Source: Cohaesibacteraceae bacterium
Lineage (GTDB): Bacteria > Pseudomonadota > Alphaproteobacteria > Rhizobiales > Cohaesibacteraceae
NCBI GenBank assembly: GCA_016764535.1
Contig: JAESRR010000130.1
Span: forward strand, 1 to 10,418
Direction of reading: 5' to 3'
Length of the DNA stretch: 10,418 nucleotides
This document shows positions 1 through 7,023 of the stretch, one piece after another (the stretch's first letter is position 1; each line of letters opens with the position of its first letter). The position numbers and the translations under genes were made by a program. The notes below the pieces were generated by a model. It ran no database searches. It was not told the DNA's origin and saw only the letters and a program-made list of their open reading frames with translations.

Positions 1-232
1 AGTCCGATTTTACACGGGGTAATGCCGCTATCATCTGTGTGCCCCGGCCCCTCTTCGAAATCACAATTGCACAACCAGTTTGCTCCGCAATATTTATTGT
101 ATTGTCCGTTGACCCACCATCGGAAACGATCACTGTTTTGATAATCCCGTCAACAACAGCCGGGAATAAAGACGTAAGCGTATCGGGTAGATTTTGGCCT
201 GCATCTAGTGTGGGAATTATCACTGTTATCAT
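1..232 (-). CDS. Glycosyltransferase family 2 (TIGR04283-like), N-terminal part only
   Basis: The gene reads leftwards from an ATG at 232 and runs off the left edge, leaving 77 residues. The protein opens with IIPTLD (residues 5-10), the first strand of a GT-A fold, and continues with SDGGSTDNT (37-45), where Asp38 is in the usual nucleotide-sugar binding position. It then has KRGRGTQM (60-67); a Gly-Arg-Gly-x-Gln stretch at this point is typical of the TIGR04283 branch of family 2 transferases. Family-2 enzymes move a sugar from an activated donor at the cytoplasmic side of the membrane; the acceptor cannot be told from this fragment. An in-frame TGA lies nine bases upstream, so 232 is the first possible ATG, although no good Shine-Dalgarno is visible. 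The gene is divergent from the radical SAM gene. Class is fairly sure; substrate unknown. Confidence 0.85.
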   Translation of the reverse strand, partial: MITVIIPTLDAGQNLPDTLTSLFPAVVDGIIKTVIVSDGGSTDNTINIAEQTGCAIVISKRGRGTQMIAALPRVKSD

Positions 233-324
233 TGCAATTCAATATCATGAACCTTGATTGATTCCCGATAAATCTAACAAATCAATTTTTTCTACATTCT
301 TGAAATAACAAATAACATCAATTT

Positions 325-339
325 GTTCTTGATTTGTTC
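325..339 (+). promoter_or_regulatory. Putative LexA (SOS) box, GTTC-N7-GTTC
   Basis: The sequence has GTTC at 325-328 and again at 336-339, separated by exactly seven bases (TTGATTT). This is the direct-repeat operator bound by LexA in alphaproteobacteria, unlike the palindromic CTG-N10-CAG box of enterics. The AT-rich spacer and the flanking T before the first GTTC also fit. It ends 40 bases before the radical SAM start codon, the usual place for a repressor site. A poor -35-like TTGATT (330-335) lies inside it, with TAGTAT (351-356) as a possible -10, but their spacing of 15 is short. The match is exact; binding is inferred. Confidence 0.6.
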
Positions 340-379
340 CATGCAGGATTTAGTATCCGGAACAAACAGGGAGAGTCGC

Positions 380-1549
380 ATGGCATTGTCAGTAAAACCT
401 AATAAATATGCGGCCGAGAATATGAAGACAGCTGCAGTCGAAGACGCTTTTGCGCCAGGACCCGATTCAATTATCGGCTCGCAAATTGACCCGGATCGCA
501 GAAGAGGTCGCGGTGTATTGTCAAATTCGTCCGGCCGATTTGAATCAGAATCCAGATATATTTTTGATGATGGCTGGAATTCAATTGACGATTTGCCAAA
601 TCTGAAAACAGAAGTTCAAACAGAACACGCCAAAAAAATTATAACACGCAACAATTCTCCGGACATTTCATTTGACCGCTCGATAAACCCCTATCGGGGG
701 TGTGAACATGGCTGTGTTTACTGTTATGCGCGGCCAACTCATACATACATGGGAATGTCTGCCGGCCTCGATTTTGAAACACGATTGTTTGCGAAACCCA
801 ACGCTGCGGAATTGCTTCGGCAAGAGATTTCAAATTCTTCCTACGTCGTCAAACCCATCGCAATAGGAACCAATACCGACGCATACCAGCCCATAGAAAA
901 ACGGATGCGGATAATGCGCCAGATATTGGAGGTCTTATCTGAAGCCGGACATCCTGTTGGTATTGTTACCAAATCTACGCTTGTGCTTCGTGATCTGGAT
1001 ATTCTGAAGTCTTTGGCTGAACGCAATCTGGTTAAGGTATTTATTTCGGTCACAACACTTGATCGGAAACTGGCGCGTTCCATGGAACCGCGCGCTGCAA
1101 CACCGGCAAAACGTCTGGAAGCACTTCGCATACTTAGTGATGCAGGTGTTCCTACGGGCTCGTTGATTGCACCGATTATTCCCGCACTGAACGATGCCGA
1201 AATTGAAGACATTCTGGAAGCGCTTTATGAAAACGGAGTGCGGGAAGCGGGATATGTTCTATTACGTTTGCCACTCGAAGTTCGGGATTTGTTTCGCGAA
1301 TGGTTGCGCAACAATTACCCCAACAAATATTTACATGTAATGTCTGTTCTTAAATCCATGCGCGGTGGAAAAGACTATGATGCTGACTGGTCGCAGAGAA
1401 TGCGAGGGAAAGGTCCTTATGCTGATCTAATTCATAATCGCTTTCGTTTAGCGATGGGACGCCTGGGATTTAACAAAAGGCGTTTACGACTTGATACAGA
1501 AATATTTCGCGCGCCGATGACACCAACAGGACAACTCGATTTCTTTTGA
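380..1549 (+). CDS. PA0069-family radical SAM protein (SplB-like, COG1533)
   Basis: A 389-residue radical SAM protein. The cluster motif is Cys108-x3-Cys112-x2-Cys115 within RGCEHGCVYCYARPTH, which should hold a 4Fe-4S cluster that cleaves S-adenosylmethionine. GTNTDAYQPIEK (163-174), SVTTLD (223-228) and the C-terminal MRGGKDYD and MRGKGP blocks are characteristic of the PA0069 family, which belongs with spore photoproduct lyase SplB in COG1533. The reaction of this family is not known to me. The only cysteines in the protein are the three cluster ligands, so the extra hydrogen-donor cysteine of classical spore photoproduct lyase is absent. I chose ATG 380 because AGGGAG (368-373) lies six bases before it; an in-frame TTG at 323 would place the LexA-like box inside the gene. 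Residues 1 to about 85 are a low-complexity, polar lead-in. It is probably the first gene of the rightward group with the SDR and rnhB. Confidence 0.9.
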   Translation: MALSVKPNKYAAENMKTAAVEDAFAPGPDSIIGSQIDPDRRRGRGVLSNSSGRFESESRYIFDDGWNSIDDLPNLKTEVQTEHAKKIITRNNSPDISFDRSINPYRGCEHGCVYCYARPTHTYMGMSAGLDFETRLFAKPNAAELLRQEISNSSYVVKPIAIGTNTDAYQPIEKRMRIMRQILEVLSEAGHPVGIVTKSTLVLRDLDILKSLAERNLVKVFISVTTLDRKLARSMEPRAATPAKRLEALRILSDAGVPTGSLIAPIIPALNDAEIEDILEALYENGVREAGYVLLRLPLEVRDLFREWLRNNYPNKYLHVMSVLKSMRGGKDYDADWSQRMRGKGPYADLIHNRFRLAMGRLGFNKRRLRLDTEIFRAPMTPTGQLDFF

Positions 1550-1646
1550 ACAATGGCAATCACACCATCAAAATCTTGCCAGAATAATTGTTATATGGTT
1601 GCCCTAACCTGCCTGGTGTACCCTTTGGATAAACAGGAACATCAAC

Positions 1647-2378
1647 ATGAATAAAACTGTATTGATTACCGGTGGTGCCAGAGGTATCGGCAGGGCAACA
1701 TCCTTGCTTGCAGCGCGCGATGGCTGGCAGGTTTGTGTAAATTTCATCAACGATGCAAAGGCCGCCGATGAAGTAGTCTCTCAAATCAGGGACGCAGGTG
1801 GAGAAGCGATAACAGCCAGAGGTGATGTATCCTGTGAAGAAGACGTATTATCAATTTTTGATCAGGCGCAAAAACTTTCAGCGCCACTTTTTGCTTTGGT
1901 GAACAATGCAGGTATTGTCGCCCCTGCATCCAGTCTGGCGTCCATGAGTATTGAAAGGCTGCGCAATATTTTTGATGTGAATATTCTCGGTACGTTTCTG
2001 TGCGCACGTGAAGCTGCGCGCCGGCTGCCGGATGGTGGTTGCATCGTCAATGTATCATCCCTCGCCAGTCGGTTTGGATCTCCTGGAGAATATGTTGACT
2101 ATGCTGCTGCAAAAGGAGCAGTGGACGTTTTGACCCTTGGGCTGTCAAAAGAGTTGGGGCCGAAAAACATCCGCGTAAATGCTGTTCGTCCAGGTGTCAT
2201 TGAGACTGAAATTCATGCCTCTTCCGGAGACCCAAATCGCTATGAGCGTATAGGGCAAACTGCTCCCCTTGGCCGGCATGGTATGCCCAATGAAATAGCT
2301 GAAGCTATCGTTTGGCTTATGAGCGACAAGGCTTCCTACACAACCGGCGCTTTGCTTGATGTTGCCGGTGGACGTTGA
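1647..2378 (+). CDS. Short-chain dehydrogenase/reductase, YgfF-like
   Basis: A complete classical SDR of 243 residues, the usual length. The Rossmann cofactor loop is TGGARGIG (8-15), followed by NNAG (86-89). The catalytic set is Asn112, Ser138, Tyr152 and Lys156. The stretch from NVSS (135) through GSPGEYVDYAA (145-155) to RPGVIETEIHAS (181-192) and SDKASY (226-231) closely resembles E. coli YgfF as I remember it. YgfF is often labelled a glucose 1-dehydrogenase homologue, but its physiological substrate is not settled, so this should read as an NAD(P)-dependent oxidoreductase of unknown substrate. AGGA around 1636-1639 precedes ATG 1647 at suitable spacing. The gap from the radical SAM stop is 97 bases, with no clear terminator and no convincing promoter. 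The stop codon overlaps the rnhB start, suggesting translational coupling. Confidence 0.9.
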   Translation: MNKTVLITGGARGIGRATSLLAARDGWQVCVNFINDAKAADEVVSQIRDAGGEAITARGDVSCEEDVLSIFDQAQKLSAPLFALVNNAGIVAPASSLASMSIERLRNIFDVNILGTFLCAREAARRLPDGGCIVNVSSLASRFGSPGEYVDYAAAKGAVDVLTLGLSKELGPKNIRVNAVRPGVIETEIHASSGDPNRYERIGQTAPLGRHGMPNEIAEAIVWLMSDKASYTTGALLDVAGGR

Positions 2379-3055
2379 TGGTCAACCTCTTTGAACATAT
2401 TTCTGTCGATCATGATAAACTGAATACCGTTTTTCCGCCTTCAAATAGCCCTCCGGATTTCAGCCTGGATCAATATTTCATTGATGTATTCAACGGAAAT
2501 ATTGCGGGAGTGGATGAAGCAGGTCGTGGCCCTCTTGCTGGACCTGTGGTTATTGCAGCCGTTATTCTCGACCCCGACAATGTTCCTGGCGGGCTTAATG
2601 ATTCAAAAAAACTTTCCAGATCCAAACGAGAACATTTGTTTGAAGAAATTATGCTATCCGCATCAGTATCAATTGTTTCTGCTTGCCCCGAAAAAATTGA
2701 TCACCTGAATATTCGCGGCGCTACTCTTTGGGCAATGAACAGATCGGTAACTGCACTTGCAATCAAGCCCGCTCATGTTCTTGTAGATGGACGTGATGTG
2801 CCTTCCCCGCTAACCGGTAAAGCAACATCACTGATCAAGGGTGACAGCCGGTCTTCTTCCATTGCTGCTGCCTCAATAATTGCGAAAGTAACCAGGGACA
2901 GGCAAATGATTTTGCTTGGAAAACATTTCCCGCAATACGGATTTGAACAAAACAAGGGTTATGGAACCCGGCAACACAGAAATGCAATCAGGGTTCACGG
3001 GCCGACACGGCACCATCGAAAAAGCTTTAATCCAGTAAAGTCCATGTTGTCCTAG
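2378..3055 (+). CDS. rnhB: Ribonuclease HII
   Basis: RNase HII cuts the RNA strand of RNA-DNA hybrids and starts removal of single ribonucleotides misincorporated into DNA. The 225-residue protein carries the full metal-binding D-E-D-D set: Asp46 and Glu47 in VDEAGRGPLAGPV (45-57), Asp137 in VDGRD, and Asp174 in KVTRDR. LNDSKKLS (73-80), GDSRSSSIAAASIIAK (155-170) and HGPTRHHRKSF (207-217) are family signatures, so it should be active. The N-terminal extension of about 40 residues before the catalytic domain is usual in alphaproteobacteria. ATG 2378 shares its A with the last base of the SDR stop (TGATG); a TTG at 2375 is an alternative. It ends 19 bases from the convergent glyQ stop. No hairpin terminator is visible between the two. 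Confidence 0.97.
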   Translation: MVNLFEHISVDHDKLNTVFPPSNSPPDFSLDQYFIDVFNGNIAGVDEAGRGPLAGPVVIAAVILDPDNVPGGLNDSKKLSRSKREHLFEEIMLSASVSIVSACPEKIDHLNIRGATLWAMNRSVTALAIKPAHVLVDGRDVPSPLTGKATSLIKGDSRSSSIAAASIIAKVTRDRQMILLGKHFPQYGFEQNKGYGTRQHRNAIRVHGPTRHHRKSFNPVKSMLS

Positions 3056-3074
3056 CTTTTAGCAACAACAGGTA

Positions 3075-4031
3075 TCAGCCTTCATATCCAAAGCCGCCTT
3101 GACGTGTTTGCAAATATGCTGCTCCACACGCTTTGGATAAATCGCGGACACGACCTATATAGGCTTGCCGTTCTGTAACGGAAATAACACCACGTGCATC
3201 CAGCAAATTGAATACATGTGAAGCCTTGATGCATTGGTCATATGCCGGGAGCACCATCTGATGTGGAACAGACGCATCGCCATTGCGAGCTGCTTCACCC
3301 TTTTCAAGTAACGCTTTGCACTCTATCTCAAATGCATCAAACTGCCTGAACAACATATCAGTATCGGCATGTTCAAAATTGTATCGTGAGAACTCTTCCT
3401 CGGCCTGATGGAATATATCGCCATAAGTGATTTTATCATCACCATCATGTCCATTGAAATTCAGATCATAAACATTGTCGACACCCTGGACATACATTGC
3501 CAGGCGCTCCATTCCATAGGTCAATTCACCGGATACCGGTTTGCATTCAATCCCGGCGACTTGCTGAAAATATGTAAACTGGGATACTTCCATCCCGTCA
3601 CACCAGCATTCCCAGCCAAGTCCCCATGCACCCAGTGTCGGGCTTTCCCAGTCATCTTCCACAAATCTGATATCGTGCAACAGGGGATCGATGCCAATCG
3701 CACGTAAAGAGCCCAGATATAGCTCCTGCATATTTTCCGGGGAAGGCTTTAGAATCACCTGAAACTGATAAAAATGTTGCAGGCGCATGGGGTTTTCACC
3801 ATAGCGCCCATCAGCCGGCCGCCGGGAAGGTTGCACATAGGCAGCTTTCCAGGGGCGTGGTCCCAAGGGTCGTAATGTCGTGGCCGGGTGAAAAGTTCCC
3901 GCACCCATTTCCATATCGTACGGCTGCAGTAACGCACAGCCCTGTTCAGCCCAGTAATTTTGAAGAGCCAGAAGAAATCCCTGAAAAGATTTTTTGGGTT
4001 GCATGTGTGCAGGCAAATCAACGGAGCTCAT
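3075..4031 (-). CDS. glyQ: Glycine--tRNA ligase, alpha subunit
   Basis: GlyQ is the alpha subunit of the bacterial alpha2-beta2 glycyl-tRNA synthetase. It carries the catalytic core that makes glycyl-adenylate, while GlyS (beta) handles tRNA recognition. From ATG 4031 the protein has 318 residues, near the normal size. Family signatures are [56 protein letters not shown] and [11 protein letters not shown], and the C-terminal helical part is complete. A TTG at 4043 would add four residues and a later ATG at 4004 (MQPKK) would remove nine; 4031 gives the N-terminus most like relatives, although its Shine-Dalgarno is poor. No glyS follows: the next gene downstream is rnhB on the other strand. 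A possible -10 (4091-4096) and the ppdK terminator lie just upstream, so glyQ is probably transcribed separately. Confidence 0.96.
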   Translation of the reverse strand: MSSVDLPAHMQPKKSFQGFLLALQNYWAEQGCALLQPYDMEMGAGTFHPATTLRPLGPRPWKAAYVQPSRRPADGRYGENPMRLQHFYQFQVILKPSPENMQELYLGSLRAIGIDPLLHDIRFVEDDWESPTLGAWGLGWECWCDGMEVSQFTYFQQVAGIECKPVSGELTYGMERLAMYVQGVDNVYDLNFNGHDGDDKITYGDIFHQAEEEFSRYNFEHADTDMLFRQFDAFEIECKALLEKGEAARNGDASVPHQMVLPAYDQCIKASHVFNLLDARGVISVTERQAYIGRVRDLSKACGAAYLQTRQGGFGYEG

Positions 4032-4090
4032 GGTGTTACTCAATTTGAATATCCAAAATTTATTCAGACCCGCTTTTCAGCATGATTGAG

Positions 4091-4096
4091 ATTGTA
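4091..4096 (-). promoter_or_regulatory. Possible -10 element for glyQ
   Basis: Read on the minus strand this is TACAAT, five of six matches to TATAAT. Transcription would start near 4085 and leave a leader of about 50 bases before ATG 4031. No good -35 is present at normal spacing: the position is taken by the T-rich tail of the ppdK terminator (TTTCTT). The need for a promoter here is supported by the terminator just upstream, but the element itself is a weak call. Confidence 0.3.
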
Positions 4097-4110
4097 TTGC
4101 AATGCACAGG

Positions 4111-4156
4111 CAAAAGAAAAAGCGGCGCTCCATCAATATGCTGATTAAGCGCCGCT
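4111..4156 (-). terminator. Rho-independent terminator of ppdK
   Basis: A perfect 9-bp stem is formed by AGCGGCGCT (4121-4129) and AGCGCCGCT (4148-4156). A second 4-bp stem (ATCA 4132-4135 with TGAT 4142-4145) sits inside it and leaves a six-base loop. On the minus strand the stem is followed directly by TTTTTCTTTT, so it works in the ppdK direction. It begins 15 bases beyond the ppdK stop codon. The other side has no T-run, so it should not stop rightward transcription. Confidence 0.92.
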
Positions 4157-4170
4157 CACCCGAATATGTT

Positions 4171-6834
4171 TTACTTTTGTTTTAGTGCAGCCTGGGCAGC
4201 CGCAAGACGTGCTATCGGAACGCGGAACGGTGAACAGGAGACATAATCAAGGCCGGTTTTTTCACAAAAATGAATTGATGCAGGATCCCCGCCATGCTCA
4301 CCACAAATGCCAATTTTCAAGTCGGGTTTTGTTTCACGCCCGCGCCTTGTCCCGATTTCTACCAGCTCGCCCACACCTTCCTGATCAAGTGAAACGAATG
4401 GATCTTTTTCAAGAATTCCGCGTTTTTCATAATCGCTGAGGAAGCGGGATGCGTCATCTCTGCTTATTCCAAAAGTCGTCTGGGTGAGATCGTTGGTTCC
4501 AAACGAAAAGAAATCGGCGTTTTGCGCTATTGCCTTTGCCTGCAAAGCAGCACGAGGTAGCTCAATCATCGTACCGACCAGATAGGAAACTTCAGCGTTC
4601 TGTTCGGCACTTACCAGTTTGTATGTTTGATCAATTAATGAGCGCACAAAATCAAGCTCTGACTTCAGGCTCACAAGAGGCACCATAATCTCAACCGAGA
4701 TCTGTTCCCCAGTTTGGCGACCGGCTTCTATTGCTGCTTCAAAAATAGCGCGAGCCTGCATTTCAGCAATTTCAGGATAGGAGATTGCAAGACGGCATCC
4801 CCTGTGTCCCAGCATTGGATTAAATTCACCCAACACCGCGATGCGATCCTTGAGCTTCTGTTCGCTCACATCCAAAGCAACCGCAACGGTTCTTACGTCT
4901 TCGGGCTCATGTGGCAAAAATTCATGCAATGGCGGATCCAGCAATCTGATGGTTACCGGCAACCCATTCATAATACGGAACAACTCGATGAAATCATCCC
5001 GTTGCATGGGCAACAATTTATCCAGCGCCGCGCGTCTTCCTTTTACGTGATCTGCAAGGATCATTTGGCGCATTACAAGGATACGATCCTCATCAAAGAA
5101 CATATGCTCTGTACGGCAAAGACCAATCCCTTCGGCACCAAATTCCCTGGCAGTCTTTGCATCCGCTGGTGTTTCCGCATTGGTTCTAATTTTCATACGC
5201 CGAACATCGTCTGCCCATAACATCAATTTATTGAAGTCGTCAGACATGTCAGGTTGCTGCATTGGCACTTCACCGATCAAAATGTCACCAACTGCACCAT
5301 CTATCGTGATGATATCGCCTTTTTTAATGACGGTTGCACCTACGCGCATCAATTGATTTTCATAATCAACCCGTATTGAACCTGCACCTGAAACACAGGG
5401 TCTTCCCATGCCACGCGCAACCACCGCAGCGTGAGATGTCATTCCGCCACGAGTTGTCAGTATTCCCTGTGCTGCATGCATCCCATGAATATCTTCAGGA
5501 CTTGTTTCAATTCGAACAAGGATGACATTGTGACCCTGGGTTTTCATTGTTTCTGCATCTTCAGAATTAAAAACAACAGTGCCACTGGCTGCTCCGGGTG
5601 ACGCAGGTAATCCCCGGGAAAACAGTTTTCTTTCGGCATTGGGTGCAATTGTTGGATGAAGCAATTGATCCAGAGAAGCAGGATCAACCCGCCCGATTGC
5701 CTCTTCGCGGCTTATCAAACCTTCTTCCGCCATTTCAACAGCTATCCGCAGAGCCGCCTTCGCGGTGCGTTTGCCCGAACGGGTTTGCAACATCCACAAT
5801 CGACCACATTCGATCGTAAATTCAATGTCCTGCATATCGGAATAGTGCCGTTCCAGCCGGTCACATATTTTACCAAATTCCGCGAACGCTTCAGGCATCA
5901 AAACTTCAAGTGATGGCGCATCGGATTCAGCAGCCATCCGGGCTTTCTCGGTAATATCCTGTGGTGTACGAATACCGGCCACAACATCTTCGCCCTGCGC
6001 GTTGACCAAAAACTCTCCATAAAGAGCATTTTCGCCGGTTGAAGGGTCCCGGGTGAAAGCTACTCCGGTTGCAGAACCTTCACCCATATTTCCAAAAACC
6101 ATAGCCTGAATATTGACGGCAGTTCCCCAGCTTTCGGGTATGTCATAAAGCTTGCGATACGTATTCGCGCGCTCATTCATCCAGCTTGAAAAAACAGCAC
6201 CGGCAGCGCCCCAAAGTTGAGCATGTGGATCTTGCGGGAATGGCTTACCTGTTTTTTCTTCTATCAGCTCCTGATAACGGGAAATCACAGCCTGCCAGTC
6301 TTCAGCCGTCAGATCAGTATCCAAATGATAGTTCTTCTCGTCCTTGGTATCTTCAATCACATCCTCAAATGCGTGATGTTCGACACCAAGAACCACGTCT
6401 CCGTACATCTGTACGAACCGGCGATAACTATCATAGGCAAATCTTGAATCACCCGATTCTGAGGCAAGTGCCCTGACCGTGACATCGTTAAGGCCCAGGT
6501 TCAAAACAGTGTCCATCATACCTGGCATAGACACCCTTGCGCCGGATCTTACGGATAAAAGCAATGGGTTATTGACTGCACCAAATTTGCGGCCGGTTAT
6601 GGCTTCAATTTTCTCCAGCGCATCGGCAACCTGTTGATGTAATTGCTCCGGATATGAACAATCGTGCGCATAATAATATGTGCAAAGTTCAGTGGTGATG
6701 GTCAGACCCGGTGGAACCGGCAATCCAAGAGTGGACATTTCGGCAAGGTTTGCACCCTTGCCTCCCAGCAGGTTCCGCAATTCTGCAGACCCATCGGCGG
6801 AACCGCCACCGAACGAATAGACCCATTGAGTCAT
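4171..6834 (-). CDS. ppdK: Pyruvate, phosphate dikinase
   Basis: PPDK converts pyruvate, ATP and phosphate to phosphoenolpyruvate, AMP and diphosphate, reversibly, in the cytoplasm. All 887 residues of a full-length bacterial enzyme are present. The N-terminal ATP-grasp part runs from GGKGANLAEM (24-33) through RSGARVSMPGMMDTVLNLG (96-114) to about residue 350. The swivelling phosphohistidine domain has TRGGMTSHAA (461-470) with His468, and Thr466 matches the residue phosphorylated by PPDK regulatory proteins in other species. The C-terminal PEP/pyruvate barrel has LLDPPLHEFLP (631-641), GHRGCRL (676-682), SFGTNDLTQTTFG (777-789) and ICGEHGGDP (843-851) with catalytic Cys844. ATG 6834 follows GGGAG (6845-6849) at a spacing of ten bases. 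The gene has its own terminator and a leader with a strong inverted repeat, so it is probably a single-gene transcript. Confidence 0.97.
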   Translation of the reverse strand: MTQWVYSFGGGSADGSAELRNLLGGKGANLAEMSTLGLPVPPGLTITTELCTYYYAHDCSYPEQLHQQVADALEKIEAITGRKFGAVNNPLLLSVRSGARVSMPGMMDTVLNLGLNDVTVRALASESGDSRFAYDSYRRFVQMYGDVVLGVEHHAFEDVIEDTKDEKNYHLDTDLTAEDWQAVISRYQELIEEKTGKPFPQDPHAQLWGAAGAVFSSWMNERANTYRKLYDIPESWGTAVNIQAMVFGNMGEGSATGVAFTRDPSTGENALYGEFLVNAQGEDVVAGIRTPQDITEKARMAAESDAPSLEVLMPEAFAEFGKICDRLERHYSDMQDIEFTIECGRLWMLQTRSGKRTAKAALRIAVEMAEEGLISREEAIGRVDPASLDQLLHPTIAPNAERKLFSRGLPASPGAASGTVVFNSEDAETMKTQGHNVILVRIETSPEDIHGMHAAQGILTTRGGMTSHAAVVARGMGRPCVSGAGSIRVDYENQLMRVGATVIKKGDIITIDGAVGDILIGEVPMQQPDMSDDFNKLMLWADDVRRMKIRTNAETPADAKTAREFGAEGIGLCRTEHMFFDEDRILVMRQMILADHVKGRRAALDKLLPMQRDDFIELFRIMNGLPVTIRLLDPPLHEFLPHEPEDVRTVAVALDVSEQKLKDRIAVLGEFNPMLGHRGCRLAISYPEIAEMQARAIFEAAIEAGRQTGEQISVEIMVPLVSLKSELDFVRSLIDQTYKLVSAEQNAEVSYLVGTMIELPRAALQAKAIAQNADFFSFGTNDLTQTTFGISRDDASRFLSDYEKRGILEKDPFVSLDQEGVGELVEIGTRRGRETKPDLKIGICGEHGGDPASIHFCEKTGLDYVSCSPFRVPIARLAAAQAALKQK

Positions 6835-6847
6835 TGCTCAAAAACTC

Positions 6848-6898
6848 CCACCACGGCCACACGTCTGTGACGTATTTTTCCGTGTTGTGGCCGTGTGG
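6848..6898 (-). promoter_or_regulatory. Inverted repeat in the ppdK leader, next to the ribosome binding site
   Basis: CACGGCCAC (6852-6860) pairs perfectly with GTGGCCGTG (6887-6895). Beyond a single bulged base (6851) three more pairs form (6848-6850 with 6896-6898), giving 12 bp. The loop holds a smaller perfect hairpin, ACGTC-TGT-GACGT (6861-6873). In the transcript the 3' arm runs into the Shine-Dalgarno GGGAG and takes two of its G residues, and five U residues follow closely. It could therefore tune ppdK translation, act as an attenuator or terminate read-through from ispE. The structure is plain in the sequence; its role is inferred. Confidence 0.55.
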
Positions 6899-6927
6899 CA
6901 CACGCCTACTATTATTCTTACACCAAA

Positions 6928-6954
6928 GCAATACACGCAGCGTAATCCTGTCAA
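6928..6954 (-). promoter_or_regulatory. Possible ppdK promoter
   Basis: On the minus strand a perfect -35 hexamer TTGACA occupies 6949-6954. The best -10-like match is TATTGC at 6928-6933, with a short 15-base spacer and only moderate agreement. The position, between the end of ispE and the ppdK leader hairpin, is sensible. The -35 is convincing and the -10 is not. Confidence 0.35.
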
Positions 6955-6964
6955 ACCAATACGT

Positions 6965-6989
6965 AGAAACGAAACCCTGAAACCAGGAT
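6965..6989 (-). terminator. Weak terminator-like hairpin after ispE
   Basis: In the minus-strand transcript a 6-bp stem (6984-6989 with 6974-6979, including one G-U pair) closes a four-base loop and is followed by TTTCGTTTC. It lies about 35 bases past the ispE stop. The stem is short and the U-run is interrupted, so it would be inefficient at best. Confidence 0.25.
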
Positions 6990-7023
6990 TGAGACAATTT
7001 AAATATTTTGGCCAATCTGGATT

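Noticed and set aside
323..379. An in-frame TTG start that would extend the radical SAM protein by 19 residues
   Set aside because: It has no Shine-Dalgarno and would put the LexA-like box inside the gene; ATG 380 has AGGGAG at good spacing.
841..1212. A 123-codon open frame on the minus strand inside the radical SAM gene
   Set aside because: It is fully antisense to a clearly conserved protein, has no recognisable motif and a serine/arginine-rich composition typical of shadow frames.
1551..1605. Imperfect hairpin after the radical SAM gene (GGCAA...ACCAT with ATGGTTGCC)
   Set aside because: The stem is interrupted, the loop is long and no T-run follows, so it does not qualify as a terminator.
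3056..3074. A shared terminator between rnhB and glyQ
   Set aside because: The 19-base gap contains no inverted repeat or T-run; none could be supported.
4082..4144. A 20-codon plus-strand frame between glyQ and ppdK
   Set aside because: It has no ribosome binding site and ends inside the ppdK terminator hairpin, so it is most likely chance.
4217..4234. Three closely spaced GAAC units near the end of ppdK
   Set aside because: The spacings are three and ten bases rather than seven, and they lie within coding sequence for conserved PPDK residues.
4714..5220. A 168-codon open frame on the plus strand inside ppdK
   Set aside because: It lies opposite the conserved PEP-binding barrel of PPDK and has no family features.
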